A stretch of 64,000 nt of DNA from Qaidamihabitans albus (lineage in GTDB: Bacteria; Actinomycetota; Actinomycetes; Mycobacteriales; Pseudonocardiaceae): the NCBI RefSeq assembly GCF_016464705.1, contig NZ_JAEHOB010000008.1, positions 124,001-188,000 of the forward strand, written 5' to 3'. The notes under the pieces are model-generated. The model was given only the letters and a program-made list of their open reading frames with translations. It was not told where the DNA came from and did not search any database. A program made the translations under genes and the position numbers. Positions 1-7,559 of this stretch are shown in pieces; within the stretch, counting starts at the first letter, position 1, and the number at the start of each line of letters is the position of its first letter.

Positions 1-1016
1 TCGCGGTCGCCGGCATCCTCGGCGCCAACCTCGGCGGGCTCATCCTCGCCGGCCTGGTCTTCACGCTGGTGCTGGTTCCGGTCGTCGTGGGCTATGCCCG
101 CTGGGTCGGGCCGAAGCTGGAGTCGCGGGTGGTGCCGGACGTCCGCGCCGAGGTGTACGGCCCGGTCACCGCGCACAGTTCCGTCACGTCGGGCGCGGGG
201 GAAGCCACGGATGCCACGGACACCACCCAGCATGCCGAGTCCACCGAGTTCGGCGAGACCGCCGAGCCGCCCGAGGAGCCGGTCTCCGCGCTCGGCACCC
301 CGCCGGAAGGGGCCCGCGCGCATCGGATGTCCGCGGGCCTCGGCTTCCTGCCGCTGCTGGTGCCGCTGCTGCTCATCGTCGCGAACACCGTCGCGACCGC
401 GATCGACCGCAACGCTCAGGGCGTGCTGAGCGGTGACGAGTACGAACCTTCCACGATCGCGGCCGTGCTGGCGTTCGTGGGCGACCCGATGGTGGCGCTG
501 CTGATCGGGATCGTGCTCGCCGTGTACGTGCTGCTGCCCCGGTGGACGACCCGTGGTCAGGTCAGCGGCTGGCTCTCGCAGGCCGCGGCGTCCGCCGGGC
601 TGATCATCCTGATCACCGGAGCCGGCGGGGCGTTCGGCCAGGTGCTGCGCGACACGGGGGTCGGCGACGCGGTGGGCGAGGCCATCGCGTCGTGGAACCT
701 GCCCGGCGTGCTGGTGCCGTTCCTGATCGCGACCCTGGTGCGGGTCGCACAGGGATCGGGCACGGTCGCCATGATCACCGCCGCCTCGGTGACCGCCCCG
801 CTGGTCGGCGGGCTCGGTATCTCGCCACTCGTGGCGGCGCTGGGTTGCTGCGCGGGTTCGATGGTGTTCAGCTACTTCAACGACTCGTACTTCTGGGTGG
901 TCACCCGGTTCACGGGTCTCGACGGTGTCGCCGCGCTGCGCGGGTGGTCCGGCATCACCACCGCCGTGTGGCTGGGTTCGCTGCCGCTCGTGCTGCTCGC
1001 GAGCGCGGTGCTGTGA
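1..1016 (+). CDS. GntP-family acid-sugar permease, C-terminal part
   Basis: The reading frame is open from the left edge to a TGA at 1014-1016, so the N-terminus lies outside the window. The visible part has a hydrophobic start, a roughly 70-residue acidic hydrophilic loop (from about base 130 to 330), then several membrane segments, including the GntP-like stretch SWNLPGVLVPFLIATLVRVAQGSGTVAM and a final FSYFNDSYFWVVTRF-type segment. GntP permeases are inner-membrane proton symporters for gluconate and related sugar acids. The gene ends 14 bp before a DUF1537 sugar-acid kinase, which suggests import of a four-carbon acid such as threonate or erythronate; the substrate is inference. Confidence 0.85.
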   Translation, partial: AVAGILGANLGGLILAGLVFTLVLVPVVVGYARWVGPKLESRVVPDVRAEVYGPVTAHSSVTSGAGEATDATDTTQHAESTEFGETAEPPEEPVSALGTPPEGARAHRMSAGLGFLPLLVPLLLIVANTVATAIDRNAQGVLSGDEYEPSTIAAVLAFVGDPMVALLIGIVLAVYVLLPRWTTRGQVSGWLSQAAASAGLIILITGAGGAFGQVLRDTGVGDAVGEAIASWNLPGVLVPFLIATLVRVAQGSGTVAMITAASVTAPLVGGLGISPLVAALGCCAGSMVFSYFNDSYFWVVTRFTGLDGVAALRGWSGITTAVWLGSLPLVLLASAVL

Positions 1017-1030
1017 CGGGGAGGCTGATT

Positions 1031-2284
1031 GTGCCCCAGGTCTTCGTCATCGGTGACGACCTGACCGGCAGCAACGCGACCGGTGCGCGGTTCGCGCGCG
1101 CCGGGCTGCGCACGATCGCGGTCAGCGGGCTCGACCGGCTCTCGTGTACGACGGAGGCCGACGTCGTCGTGCTCAACGTGGGCACCCGGCAGTGCGCGGC
1201 CGACCGGGCGCGGGCGATCGTGCGGGAGGCGGTGCGGGCACTGCCCGATCCCGCGCTGCTGGCCAAGCGGGTGGACACCACGCTGCGGGGCAACGTCGGA
1301 GCGGAGGTCGACGCGCTGCTCGACGAGGCCGCACCCGGTACGCGCGCCCTGGTGGTACCCGCGTTCCCCGAAGCGGGCCGCACGACCGTCGGCGGGCTGC
1401 ACCTGGTCGACGGGGTTCCGCTGGCGGAGACCCCCGCCGCGCGGGACCCGCTCACCCCGGTGGGGTGCTCGCGGGTGGCGACGGTGCTGCGGCTGGGGAC
1501 ACGGCGGTCGATCGCGGAGGTTCCGCTGGACGTCGTCGAGGCCGGGGTGGCGGCGGTGGTCCGCGAACTGGTGGCGGCCGACGCGCAGCTCCTGGTCTGT
1601 GACGCGACGTCGAACCGGCATCTCGGGGTGATCGCCGAGGCGGCCGCGCGGGTGCGGGCCGCGGACGGGACACGGTGGGTCTCGGTCGACAGCGGGCCAT
1701 TCGCGGTCCAGCTCGCGACGGCACTGGGCATCGGCTCCGCGGCGCGGGCGGACCCGCCGGTGCTGGCTGTGGTCGGCAGTATCACCGAGACCACTCGCGA
1801 CCAGGTGCTCGAACTCGAGCAGCTGCTGGGAGCGCGGTTCGTGGACGTGGCACCGGACGGACTCGATGCGTCCGCGATCGCGAGCCGCGTTTCGGAGCTG
1901 CTGCGTTCCGGCGGCCGCGTGGTGGGGATCCGGACCAGCGTGCCGGGGCGGCACGAGCGGGCCGATCCTGCGCTGGCCGCGCGCATTCCGGGAGTACTGG
2001 CCGAGGCCGCCGCGCGGTTGCTCGCCGAGCACCGGTTCGGCGGGCTGTACGCCACCGGCGGCGACATCGCCGAGGCCACCACGGCGGCGCTGGCCAGCGA
2101 CGGTTTCGCCATCGAGGCCGAGGTGCTTCCGCTCGCGGTCGCCGGGCGGCTCGTCGGCGGCCCGCACGACGGCCTGCCCTTCGCCACCAAGGGCGGGCTG
2201 ATCGGCGACCGGGCCGCGGCGGTCGCCTGCCTGGAACACCTGATCGGCGTCATCGCACGACAAGAGAGAGGAATGCCGCTGTGA
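1031..2284 (+). CDS. Four-carbon acid sugar kinase (DUF1537 family)
   Basis: A 417-residue cytoplasmic kinase. The GTG start at 1031 is chosen because GGGGAGG lies just upstream and the protein then opens with the family's nucleotide/substrate motif FVIGDDLTGSNATG. The C-terminal half carries the glycine-rich GLYATGGDIAEAT and GGPHDGLPFATKGGLIGD segments typical of DUF1537. Characterised members (DtnK, OtnK) phosphorylate D-threonate, D-erythronate or 3-oxo-tetronates at O4. Its stop overlaps the start of the downstream PdxA2 gene by 4 nt (GTGA), the classic pairing for D-threonate/D-erythronate use. The exact stereoisomer cannot be read from sequence. Confidence 0.88.
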   Translation: MPQVFVIGDDLTGSNATGARFARAGLRTIAVSGLDRLSCTTEADVVVLNVGTRQCAADRARAIVREAVRALPDPALLAKRVDTTLRGNVGAEVDALLDEAAPGTRALVVPAFPEAGRTTVGGLHLVDGVPLAETPAARDPLTPVGCSRVATVLRLGTRRSIAEVPLDVVEAGVAAVVRELVAADAQLLVCDATSNRHLGVIAEAAARVRAADGTRWVSVDSGPFAVQLATALGIGSAARADPPVLAVVGSITETTRDQVLELEQLLGARFVDVAPDGLDASAIASRVSELLRSGGRVVGIRTSVPGRHERADPALAARIPGVLAEAAARLLAEHRFGGLYATGGDIAEATTAALASDGFAIEAEVLPLAVAGRLVGGPHDGLPFATKGGLIGDRAAAVACLEHLIGVIARQERGMPL

Positions 2285-3312
2285 CAACTCAGCCTCCGAT
2301 CCTGGCCGTCACCCTCGGCGACCCTGTCGGTATCGGCCCGGAGATCACCGCCCGCACGCTCGCCGACCCCGCGGCCACCGAGGGCGCCCGGCCGCTGGCG
2401 GTGGGGGACGCCGCGGTGCTGCGCAGGGCCGTCGACGTGTGCAGGCTGGACGTCGGGGTCCGCCCCGTCGGCGCGGTCTCCGCGGCGCGGTTCGAGCCCG
2501 GCGTGATCGACGTGCTCGACCTGGGCATCGCACCGGCCGACCTGCCGTGGGGGGTGGTCGACGGGGTGGCGGGTGCCGCCGCGGTCGCGGCGATCGAGGC
2601 GGCCACGAAGGCGGCGCTGGACGGTGCCGTCGACGCGGTGGTGACCTCGCCCATCAACAAGGAGGCGATCTGGGCGGCCGGCTCGGAGCATCTCGGGCAC
2701 ACCGAGATGCTCGGCGAGCTGACCGGCTCCCGCCGGTTCAACACGATGTTCTGGGTGCGCGGGCTGAAGATCTTCTTCGCCACCCGCCACCTGTCCCTGC
2801 GGGAGGCACTCGACCAGATCACCAAGCCGAACATCGAGCACGCCATCCGGGAGGCCTACACGGCGCTGGAGGTTTTCGGCACCCGCGAGCCGCGGCTCGC
2901 CGTCGCCGCGCTGAACCCGCACGGCGGCGAGAACGGCAAGTTCGGCGACGAGGAGATCGTGGCCATCGGCCCGGCGGTGGAGGCGGCCCGTGCCGACGGG
3001 CTCGACGTGGCCGGGCCGGTCCCGGCCGACTCGGTGTTCCACCAGGGCCTCGAGGGCCGCTACGACGGCGTGCTCTCGCTGTATCACGACCAGGGACACA
3101 TCGCCTCGAAGACGGTGGACTTCCACGGCACCGTCTCGGTGACGGTGGGGCTGCCCATCCTGCGTACCTCGGTGGATCACGGCACCGCGTTCGACATCGC
3201 GGGCACCGGCAAGGCGGACCCGGGCACCATGCACGCGGCCTTCCGCGCTGCCGTCGAGCTCGCCCCGTTCGCCGGGCGGCTGCGGGAGGTCTACCCGCCG
3301 GCATCGTCGTAG
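2281..3312 (+). CDS. pdxA2: PdxA2-type 4-phospho-D-threonate/erythronate dehydrogenase
   Basis: A 343-residue member of the PdxA family (4-hydroxythreonine-4-phosphate dehydrogenase fold). Visible signatures are the N-terminal VTLGDPVGIGPEI, the SPINKEAIW segment, the metal/substrate region HTEMLGELTG, LNPHGGENGKFGDEE, and the C-terminal YDGVLSLYHDQGHIASK with DHGTAFDIAGTGKADPG. Because it is fused by a 4-nt overlap to a DUF1537 kinase it is most likely PdxA2, which oxidatively decarboxylates 4-phosphothreonate to dihydroxyacetone phosphate, and not the pyridoxine-biosynthetic PdxA. This is a functional inference from context; the folds are the same. Confidence 0.88.
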   Translation: MTTQPPILAVTLGDPVGIGPEITARTLADPAATEGARPLAVGDAAVLRRAVDVCRLDVGVRPVGAVSAARFEPGVIDVLDLGIAPADLPWGVVDGVAGAAAVAAIEAATKAALDGAVDAVVTSPINKEAIWAAGSEHLGHTEMLGELTGSRRFNTMFWVRGLKIFFATRHLSLREALDQITKPNIEHAIREAYTALEVFGTREPRLAVAALNPHGGENGKFGDEEIVAIGPAVEAARADGLDVAGPVPADSVFHQGLEGRYDGVLSLYHDQGHIASKTVDFHGTVSVTVGLPILRTSVDHGTAFDIAGTGKADPGTMHAAFRAAVELAPFAGRLREVYPPASS

Positions 3313-3318
3313 CGGTCG

Positions 3319-3324
3319 TAAGGT
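3319..3324 (+). promoter_or_regulatory. -10-like hexamer for a leaderless deoR transcript
   Basis: TAAGGT is followed by 6 nt and the GTG start of the DeoR gene at 3331, with no Shine-Dalgarno sequence. This spacing predicts transcription starting at the initiation codon. It would let the regulator be made independently of the upstream operon. Confidence 0.4.
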
Positions 3325-3330
3325 CGCGGC

Positions 3331-4107
3331 GTGACCGTTCCCCGGCAGACGACGACCCAGCGGCGGACGATGCTGCTCGCCGCCGTCCGTGGCGGTGACC
3401 GCAGCATCCAGCAGCTCGCGGAGCAGTTCGGCGTGTCGTCGTCGACGATCCGGCGGGACCTGACCGAGCTGGCCAGGGCCGGGCACGTCGTCCGGACCTA
3501 CGGTGGCGCGCTGGACACCGGCCACGGCGTCGAGCGCACGCTCTGGGAGAAGGACGCCAGCAACGCCGAGGAGAAGGACGCCGTGGCGCGGACGGCCGCG
3601 GAGCTGGTGGGCGAGGGAGAGGTGGTGTTGCTCGACGCCGGCACCACCACCGGGCGGCTCGCCAGGCACCTCGCGGACCGTCCGGGGCTGACCGTGGTCA
3701 CCAACGGGCTGAGCGTGCTGCTCGCGCTCGCCGACAGCCCGGAGGTGGAGGTGGTCGTCCTCGGCGGGCGGCTGCGGTACCCGAACGAGGCGATCATCGG
3801 CGGGCCGGTGGAGCAGCAGCTGAAGTACATCAGGCCGGACCGGGTGTTCCTCGGTGCCGACGGCATCACCGCCGAGCGCGGGCTGTGCTCGCCGACACTG
3901 GAGCAGGCGCAGCTCAAGCACGGCATGCTGCACGCGGGCCGGGAGTCCTATGTGCTGGTGGACCACTCCAAAGTGGGGCACGCGCCGTTCTCGTACTGGA
4001 CGCCGCTGGACCGGGAGCACACCGTGGTGGTGGACGGCGGTGGCGAGCAGGCCGCCCTCGACGGCTTCCGCGCCACCGCGCACTGCTCCCTGCTCGTGAG
4101 TGTTTAG
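3331..4107 (+). CDS. DeoR/GlpR-family transcriptional regulator
   Basis: A 258-residue regulator. Residues about 6-60 form the DeoR winged helix (QRRTMLLAAVRGGDRSIQQLAEQF, then VSSSTIRRDLTELARAGHVVRTYGGA). The rest is the DeoR sensor domain with LDAGTTTGRLARHL and FLGADGITAERGLCSPT, which binds phosphorylated sugar intermediates in known members. It starts 18 bp after pdxA2 and most likely represses the permease-kinase-dehydrogenase operon in the absence of a four-carbon sugar phosphate. The last codons, including the TAG stop, lie inside a 46-bp palindrome, so the C-terminal residues LLVSV are partly encoded by that element. Confidence 0.9.
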   Translation: MTVPRQTTTQRRTMLLAAVRGGDRSIQQLAEQFGVSSSTIRRDLTELARAGHVVRTYGGALDTGHGVERTLWEKDASNAEEKDAVARTAAELVGEGEVVLLDAGTTTGRLARHLADRPGLTVVTNGLSVLLALADSPEVEVVVLGGRLRYPNEAIIGGPVEQQLKYIRPDRVFLGADGITAERGLCSPTLEQAQLKHGMLHAGRESYVLVDHSKVGHAPFSYWTPLDREHTVVVDGGGEQAALDGFRATAHCSLLVSV

Positions 4108-4138
4108 CCGAGTCAGAACGCGGCTACGCACTCACGAG
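4093..4138. repeat. 46-bp stop-codon palindrome, copy A
   Basis: Arms CTCGTGAGTG (4093-4102) and CACTCACGAG (4129-4138) are perfect inverted repeats; inside them TAGCCG and CGGCTA form a second stem around a 10-nt loop. The DeoR stop TAG (4105-4107) is part of the inner stem. Three related elements of the same length occur in this window. Confidence 0.85.
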
Positions 4139-4167
4139 ACGGGACGGGACGATGGTCGTGGAGGAGC

Positions 4168-4851
4168 ATGCCTGATGACGAGGCGGAGGTCGCGCGGGCG
4201 ACGCGGTTGATGCTGCGGCCCATCGCCAGCCCGCTTCCTCTCGGCTTCTTCGCGTTCGCGATCGGCTCGGGCCTGCTCAGCATGGAGCAGTTCGGTCTGC
4301 TCGGCTCCGGGCAGGAGCGGAACCTGGCGCTGCTGCTGGCGGTGTTCGTGTTCCCGGCCCAGCTGCTGGCCGGAGTCTTCGCGTTCCTCGGCCGGGAGCC
4401 GATCGCCGCGACCGCGCTGAGCATCATCGCCTTCTCCTGGCCCGCGGCGGCGCTCGTCACCGTGCTCGCGCCACCCGGCGACTCGACCAGCCCGCTGGCA
4501 GGGGCACTCGACGCGCTGATCGCGCTGGTGCTCGGACTGCTCGTACCGGTCGGCATCCGCGGCAAGCCGGTGGTCGGCACGGTCGTGCTGCTCGGCGCGA
4601 CCCGTTACGCACTCAACGCCGCCGTCGAGTTCACCGGCAGCGGCGTCGTGGAGCTGCTGTCCGCCGCGACCGGAACACTCATCCTCGTGCTCGGCGTCTA
4701 CGGCGGGCTGGCCCTGGTGCTGGAGGACACGGCGCACCGCACCGTCCTCCCGTTCCCCCGGCTGGGGGAGGCCCGCAGTGCCATGCAGACCGACCTGCAC
4801 GACCAGGCCGCCAGCGTCACCCGGGAGGCCGGTGTCCGCCGCCAGCTCTGA
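4168..4851 (+). CDS. GPR1/FUN34/YaaH-like membrane protein
   Basis: A 227-residue protein with about six hydrophobic segments. The N-terminal PIASPLPLGFFAFAIGS fits the N-P-x-P-L-G-L-like entry of the acetate/succinate channel family GPR1/FUN34/YaaH, but the central sequence is divergent, so the family call is moderate. If correct it would move short organic acids across the cytoplasmic membrane. It stands alone between two 46-bp palindromes, convergent with uxaC, and its TGA directly abuts the second palindrome. A relation to the flanking sugar-acid clusters is plausible but unproven. Confidence 0.55.
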   Translation: MPDDEAEVARATRLMLRPIASPLPLGFFAFAIGSGLLSMEQFGLLGSGQERNLALLLAVFVFPAQLLAGVFAFLGREPIAATALSIIAFSWPAAALVTVLAPPGDSTSPLAGALDALIALVLGLLVPVGIRGKPVVGTVVLLGATRYALNAAVEFTGSGVVELLSAATGTLILVLGVYGGLALVLEDTAHRTVLPFPRLGEARSAMQTDLHDQAASVTREAGVRRQL

Positions 4852-4897
4852 CTCGTGCGTGCGCACACGAGTTAGAACGCCGGTAGCCACTCACGAG
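4852..4897. repeat. 46-bp stop-codon palindrome, copy B
   Basis: Arms CTCGTGCGTG (4852-4861) and CACTCACGAG (4888-4897) pair with one mismatch. It lies between convergent genes. The YaaH-like gene stops at its left border and the uxaC stop (TGA on the minus strand, 4893-4891) lies within its right arm. A shared bidirectional terminator role is likely. Confidence 0.8.
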
Positions 4898-6315
4898 GCG
4901 GGGCGCTGGAAGGCGAGCTTCGGCAGCCGGTAGGCGAGGTCGACCGCGGTCTCGGCGGCCTCCTCCTCGCTCAGCCGGTGCTCGGTCACCAGGCGCGCGA
5001 GGTAGCCGGCGTCGATCCGGCGGGCAAGGTCGTGCCGGGCCGGGATCGACGGGAACGCCCGCGTGTCGTCCACGAAGCCAGAGGTGTTGTAGAACCCCGC
5101 CGTCTCGGTGGCCAGCTCGCGGAACCGGCGCATGCCGTCGGGGCTGTCCAGGAACCACCACGGCGCGCCGAGCCGGACCGCCGGATACCCGCCGGCCAGC
5201 GGGGCGAGCTCGCGGCTGTAGACGGTCTCGTCCGTGGTGTAGATGACCATGCGGAAGTCCGGGTTGTGCCCGTACTCCCGCAGCAGCGGCCGCAGCCCCC
5301 TGGTGAACTCGGCCGCGACCGGGATGTCGAGCCCCCTGTCCGAGCCGAACGCCCGGTAGGTGGCGTCGTGGTGGTCGCGCAGCACGCCAGGGTGTAGCTG
5401 CATGACGAGCCCGTCGTCACAGGACATGCCCGCGAGCACGAACAACATGTGCCCGGCGAACGCGTCCGCCTCGGCGGCGCTGACCTCGCCCGCCTTGGCC
5501 CGCGCGTAGATCTCGGCGGCCGTACGGTCGTCGAGCGGTGTCGTGTCGGTACCGAGGTGGCCGTGGTCGGTCGCCAGCGCACCGGCCGCCACGAAGTCCT
5601 CCCGCCTGCGGCGCAACGCCGCCAGGAAGCCGTCGTAGGTCGAGACGTCCACAGTGGCCAGTGTGCCGAGCTCCTCGACCTGCTTGCGCCACCCCTCATG
5701 TCCGATGTGGACAACGGAGTCCGGGCGGAACGTCGGAATGACCCGGTCGCCGAAGCCGTTCTCGCGTAGCCGCGCGTGGTGCCGCAGGTCCGACGTCGCG
5801 GAGTCCGTGGTGGCGATCAGCTCGATGTCGAAGCGGTCGAGCAGTGCCAGCGGCCGGAACTCCGGCGCGGCGAGTGCGGTTGCGATCTCGTCGTAGATCC
5901 GATCGGCGGTCGCGGCGCTCGGCTGGACGCTGACGCCGAACACCTCGGAAAGCTCGTGCTCGAGCCAGTACCGGGACGGTGTGCCCCGGAAAAGGTGCCA
6001 GTGCTCGCAGAAGAGCCGCCAGATCCGGCGCGGATCGGTCTCGGAGGCGCCGCCGTCGCGGCGGGCCACCCCGAGGTCCTCCAGGCAGACGCCCTGTGAC
6101 ATCAGCATTCGCGTGACGTAGTGGTCGGGCACGACCAGCAGCCGGGCCGGGTCGGGGAACGGCTCGTCGTCGGCAAGCACCTGCGCCTCGACGTGCCCGT
6201 GCATGCACACCAGGGGCAGCGACCGGGTCTCGGCGTAGAGCCGTTGGGCGACCGACCTGGTCGTGGGGTCCGCGGGCAGCGCCCGGTCAGGGTGCGGAGC
6301 GAGAGGTGTGGCCAT
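4891..6315 (-). CDS. uxaC: Glucuronate/galacturonate isomerase UxaC
   Basis: A 474-residue cytoplasmic isomerase, close to the usual 470. ATG at 6315 (MATPLAPHPDRALP) is chosen because the longer open frame upstream runs through the promoter region and GGAGG lies upstream. It shows the amidohydrolase-fold signature CMHGHVEAQVLADDEPFPDPARLL near the N-terminus and LLDRFDIELIATTDSA and FDLGAPWWFLDSPDGMRRF-like segments in the body. It interconverts D-glucuronate with D-fructuronate (and galacturonate with tagaturonate), the first intracellular step here. It is divergent from the lacI-type gene and would share its control region. The stop lies in palindrome B. Confidence 0.93.
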   Translation of the reverse strand: MATPLAPHPDRALPADPTTRSVAQRLYAETRSLPLVCMHGHVEAQVLADDEPFPDPARLLVVPDHYVTRMLMSQGVCLEDLGVARRDGGASETDPRRIWRLFCEHWHLFRGTPSRYWLEHELSEVFGVSVQPSAATADRIYDEIATALAAPEFRPLALLDRFDIELIATTDSATSDLRHHARLRENGFGDRVIPTFRPDSVVHIGHEGWRKQVEELGTLATVDVSTYDGFLAALRRRREDFVAAGALATDHGHLGTDTTPLDDRTAAEIYARAKAGEVSAAEADAFAGHMLFVLAGMSCDDGLVMQLHPGVLRDHHDATYRAFGSDRGLDIPVAAEFTRGLRPLLREYGHNPDFRMVIYTTDETVYSRELAPLAGGYPAVRLGAPWWFLDSPDGMRRFRELATETAGFYNTSGFVDDTRAFPSIPARHDLARRIDAGYLARLVTEHRLSEEEAAETAVDLAYRLPKLAFQRPAS

Positions 6316-6350
6316 CTGGTGAGGATCCTCCACGTTGCGCGGTGATGTGA

Positions 6351-6364
6351 TGAAAAGGGTTGCA
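6351..6364. promoter_or_regulatory. LacI-type operator, site 1
   Basis: TGAAAAGGGTTGCA, 36 bp upstream of the uxaC start. It matches site 2 at 12 of 14 positions (differences CG/GG and A/G in the centre) and resembles the TGAAANCGNTTNCA pattern bound by LacI/CcpA-family regulators. Confidence 0.5.
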
Positions 6365-6449
6365 TGCGCGCCGGTCACCGGGCAAGCCGTGCTGTGGCAA
6401 GAGAGATCGCGAACCGAGACGAATTGAGGCAGCCCCATTGACAAGACTA

Positions 6450-6463
6450 TGAAAACGATTGCA
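6450..6463. promoter_or_regulatory. LacI-type operator, site 2
   Basis: TGAAAACGATTGCA, with the CG centre typical of LacI-family operators, lies 57 bp upstream of the lacI-type start and 99 bp from site 1. The pair brackets the divergent control region and could be bridged by one repressor tetramer. Confidence 0.6.
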
Positions 6464-6519
6464 TCCTCTCTCCACCACGTGCACCGAAGCACGTTGCCGA
6501 CAGAAGCGGGACCAAGGTC

Positions 6520-7506
6520 ATGGCTGTAACGATCCGCGACGTGGCGAAGGCCGCGGGAGTCTCACCGGCCACCGTGTCCCGCGCGCTGTCCGGGTCGGAG
6601 CTGGTCGAACAGGGCACCAGGGAGCTGGTGCTACGGACCGCCGCACAGCTCGGCTACCTGCCCAACCGGGCCGCCCGTGGCCTGATCACCGGCCGCACCG
6701 GCAACCTCGGGCTGATCGTTCCCGACCTGGCGAACCCGTTCTTCCCCGACGTCGTCAAGGGCATCCAGGCCAGGGCGCGCGAGGCCGACTACTCGGTCTT
6801 CCTCTCCGACACCGACGAGGACCCCGCGGCCGAACTCGGCCTCGTGCGCGCACTCGCCAAGCAGGTCGACGGCATCATCCTGTGCTCGCCGCGGATGAGC
6901 GCCGAGGACCTGCGAGCCGCCGTCGACTGCGCGCCACTCGTGGCGGTCAACCGGCGTGGCTCGCACGTTCCGGGCGTCACCATCGACAACGCGGACGGCA
7001 TGCGCCAGGCGGTCGCGCATCTCGCGGCGCTGGAGCACCGGCGGGTCGGCTACGTCGCCGGGCCGCGGAGCAGCTGGTCGAACCGGGAGCGGTTGCGGGC
7101 CGTTCGCACGGCCGCCGAGGCCGAGGGCGTCGAGCTCGTGCAGATCGGGAACGTGCCGCCACAGTTCGAGGGCGGCGTTGCCGCGGCGGATCTCGTGGTC
7201 GCCGCAAAGGTCTCGGCGGTGATCGCCTACAACGACGTCGTCGCGCTCGGCCTGCTCACCCGGCTGGCCGCACGCGGCATCGAGGTGCCGCGGGACATGA
7301 GCGTGGTCGGCATCGACGACATCGCGATGTCGGCCATGTTCAGCCCGGCGCTGACCACAGTGTCCATCCCCAAGGCGCAGTCGGGGCGCGCCGCCGTGGA
7401 GCTGCTGCTGCAGCTGCTCGGCAACCCCGGTGCCCGTAACCCGTCCCGGCGCGAGATCCCCACCCAGCTACTCGTGCGGGACACCACTGCCGTCGCTCGT
7501 CAGTAA
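6520..7506 (+). CDS. LacI-family transcriptional regulator of hexuronate genes
   Basis: A 328-residue regulator. The helix-turn-helix and hinge are at residues 2-55 (VTIRDVAKAAGVSPATVSRA), followed by a periplasmic-binding-protein-like effector domain (GNLGLIVPDLANPFFPDVVKGI, then HRRVGYVAGPRSSWSNRERL and VVGIDDIAMSAMFSPALTTV). It lies between uxaC and the transporter operon with two operator-like sites in the divergent spacer, so it probably represses uxaC, itself and the downstream genes until a hexuronate or its breakdown product binds. The effector is inference. Confidence 0.92.
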   Translation: MAVTIRDVAKAAGVSPATVSRALSGSELVEQGTRELVLRTAAQLGYLPNRAARGLITGRTGNLGLIVPDLANPFFPDVVKGIQARAREADYSVFLSDTDEDPAAELGLVRALAKQVDGIILCSPRMSAEDLRAAVDCAPLVAVNRRGSHVPGVTIDNADGMRQAVAHLAALEHRRVGYVAGPRSSWSNRERLRAVRTAAEAEGVELVQIGNVPPQFEGGVAAADLVVAAKVSAVIAYNDVVALGLLTRLAARGIEVPRDMSVVGIDDIAMSAMFSPALTTVSIPKAQSGRAAVELLLQLLGNPGARNPSRREIPTQLLVRDTTAVARQ

Positions 7507-7559
7507 GAGCCTCGCCGCCGGCCGATGACCGCCCGGCGGGAGAGAAGGGAATTCGATCG

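Noticed and set aside
955-4131. Antisense open frame of over 1000 codons across the acid-sugar operon
   Set aside because: Composition is Arg/Pro/Gly/His-rich with no family motifs, and it is exactly opposite four well-recognised genes; a GC-rich codon-bias shadow.
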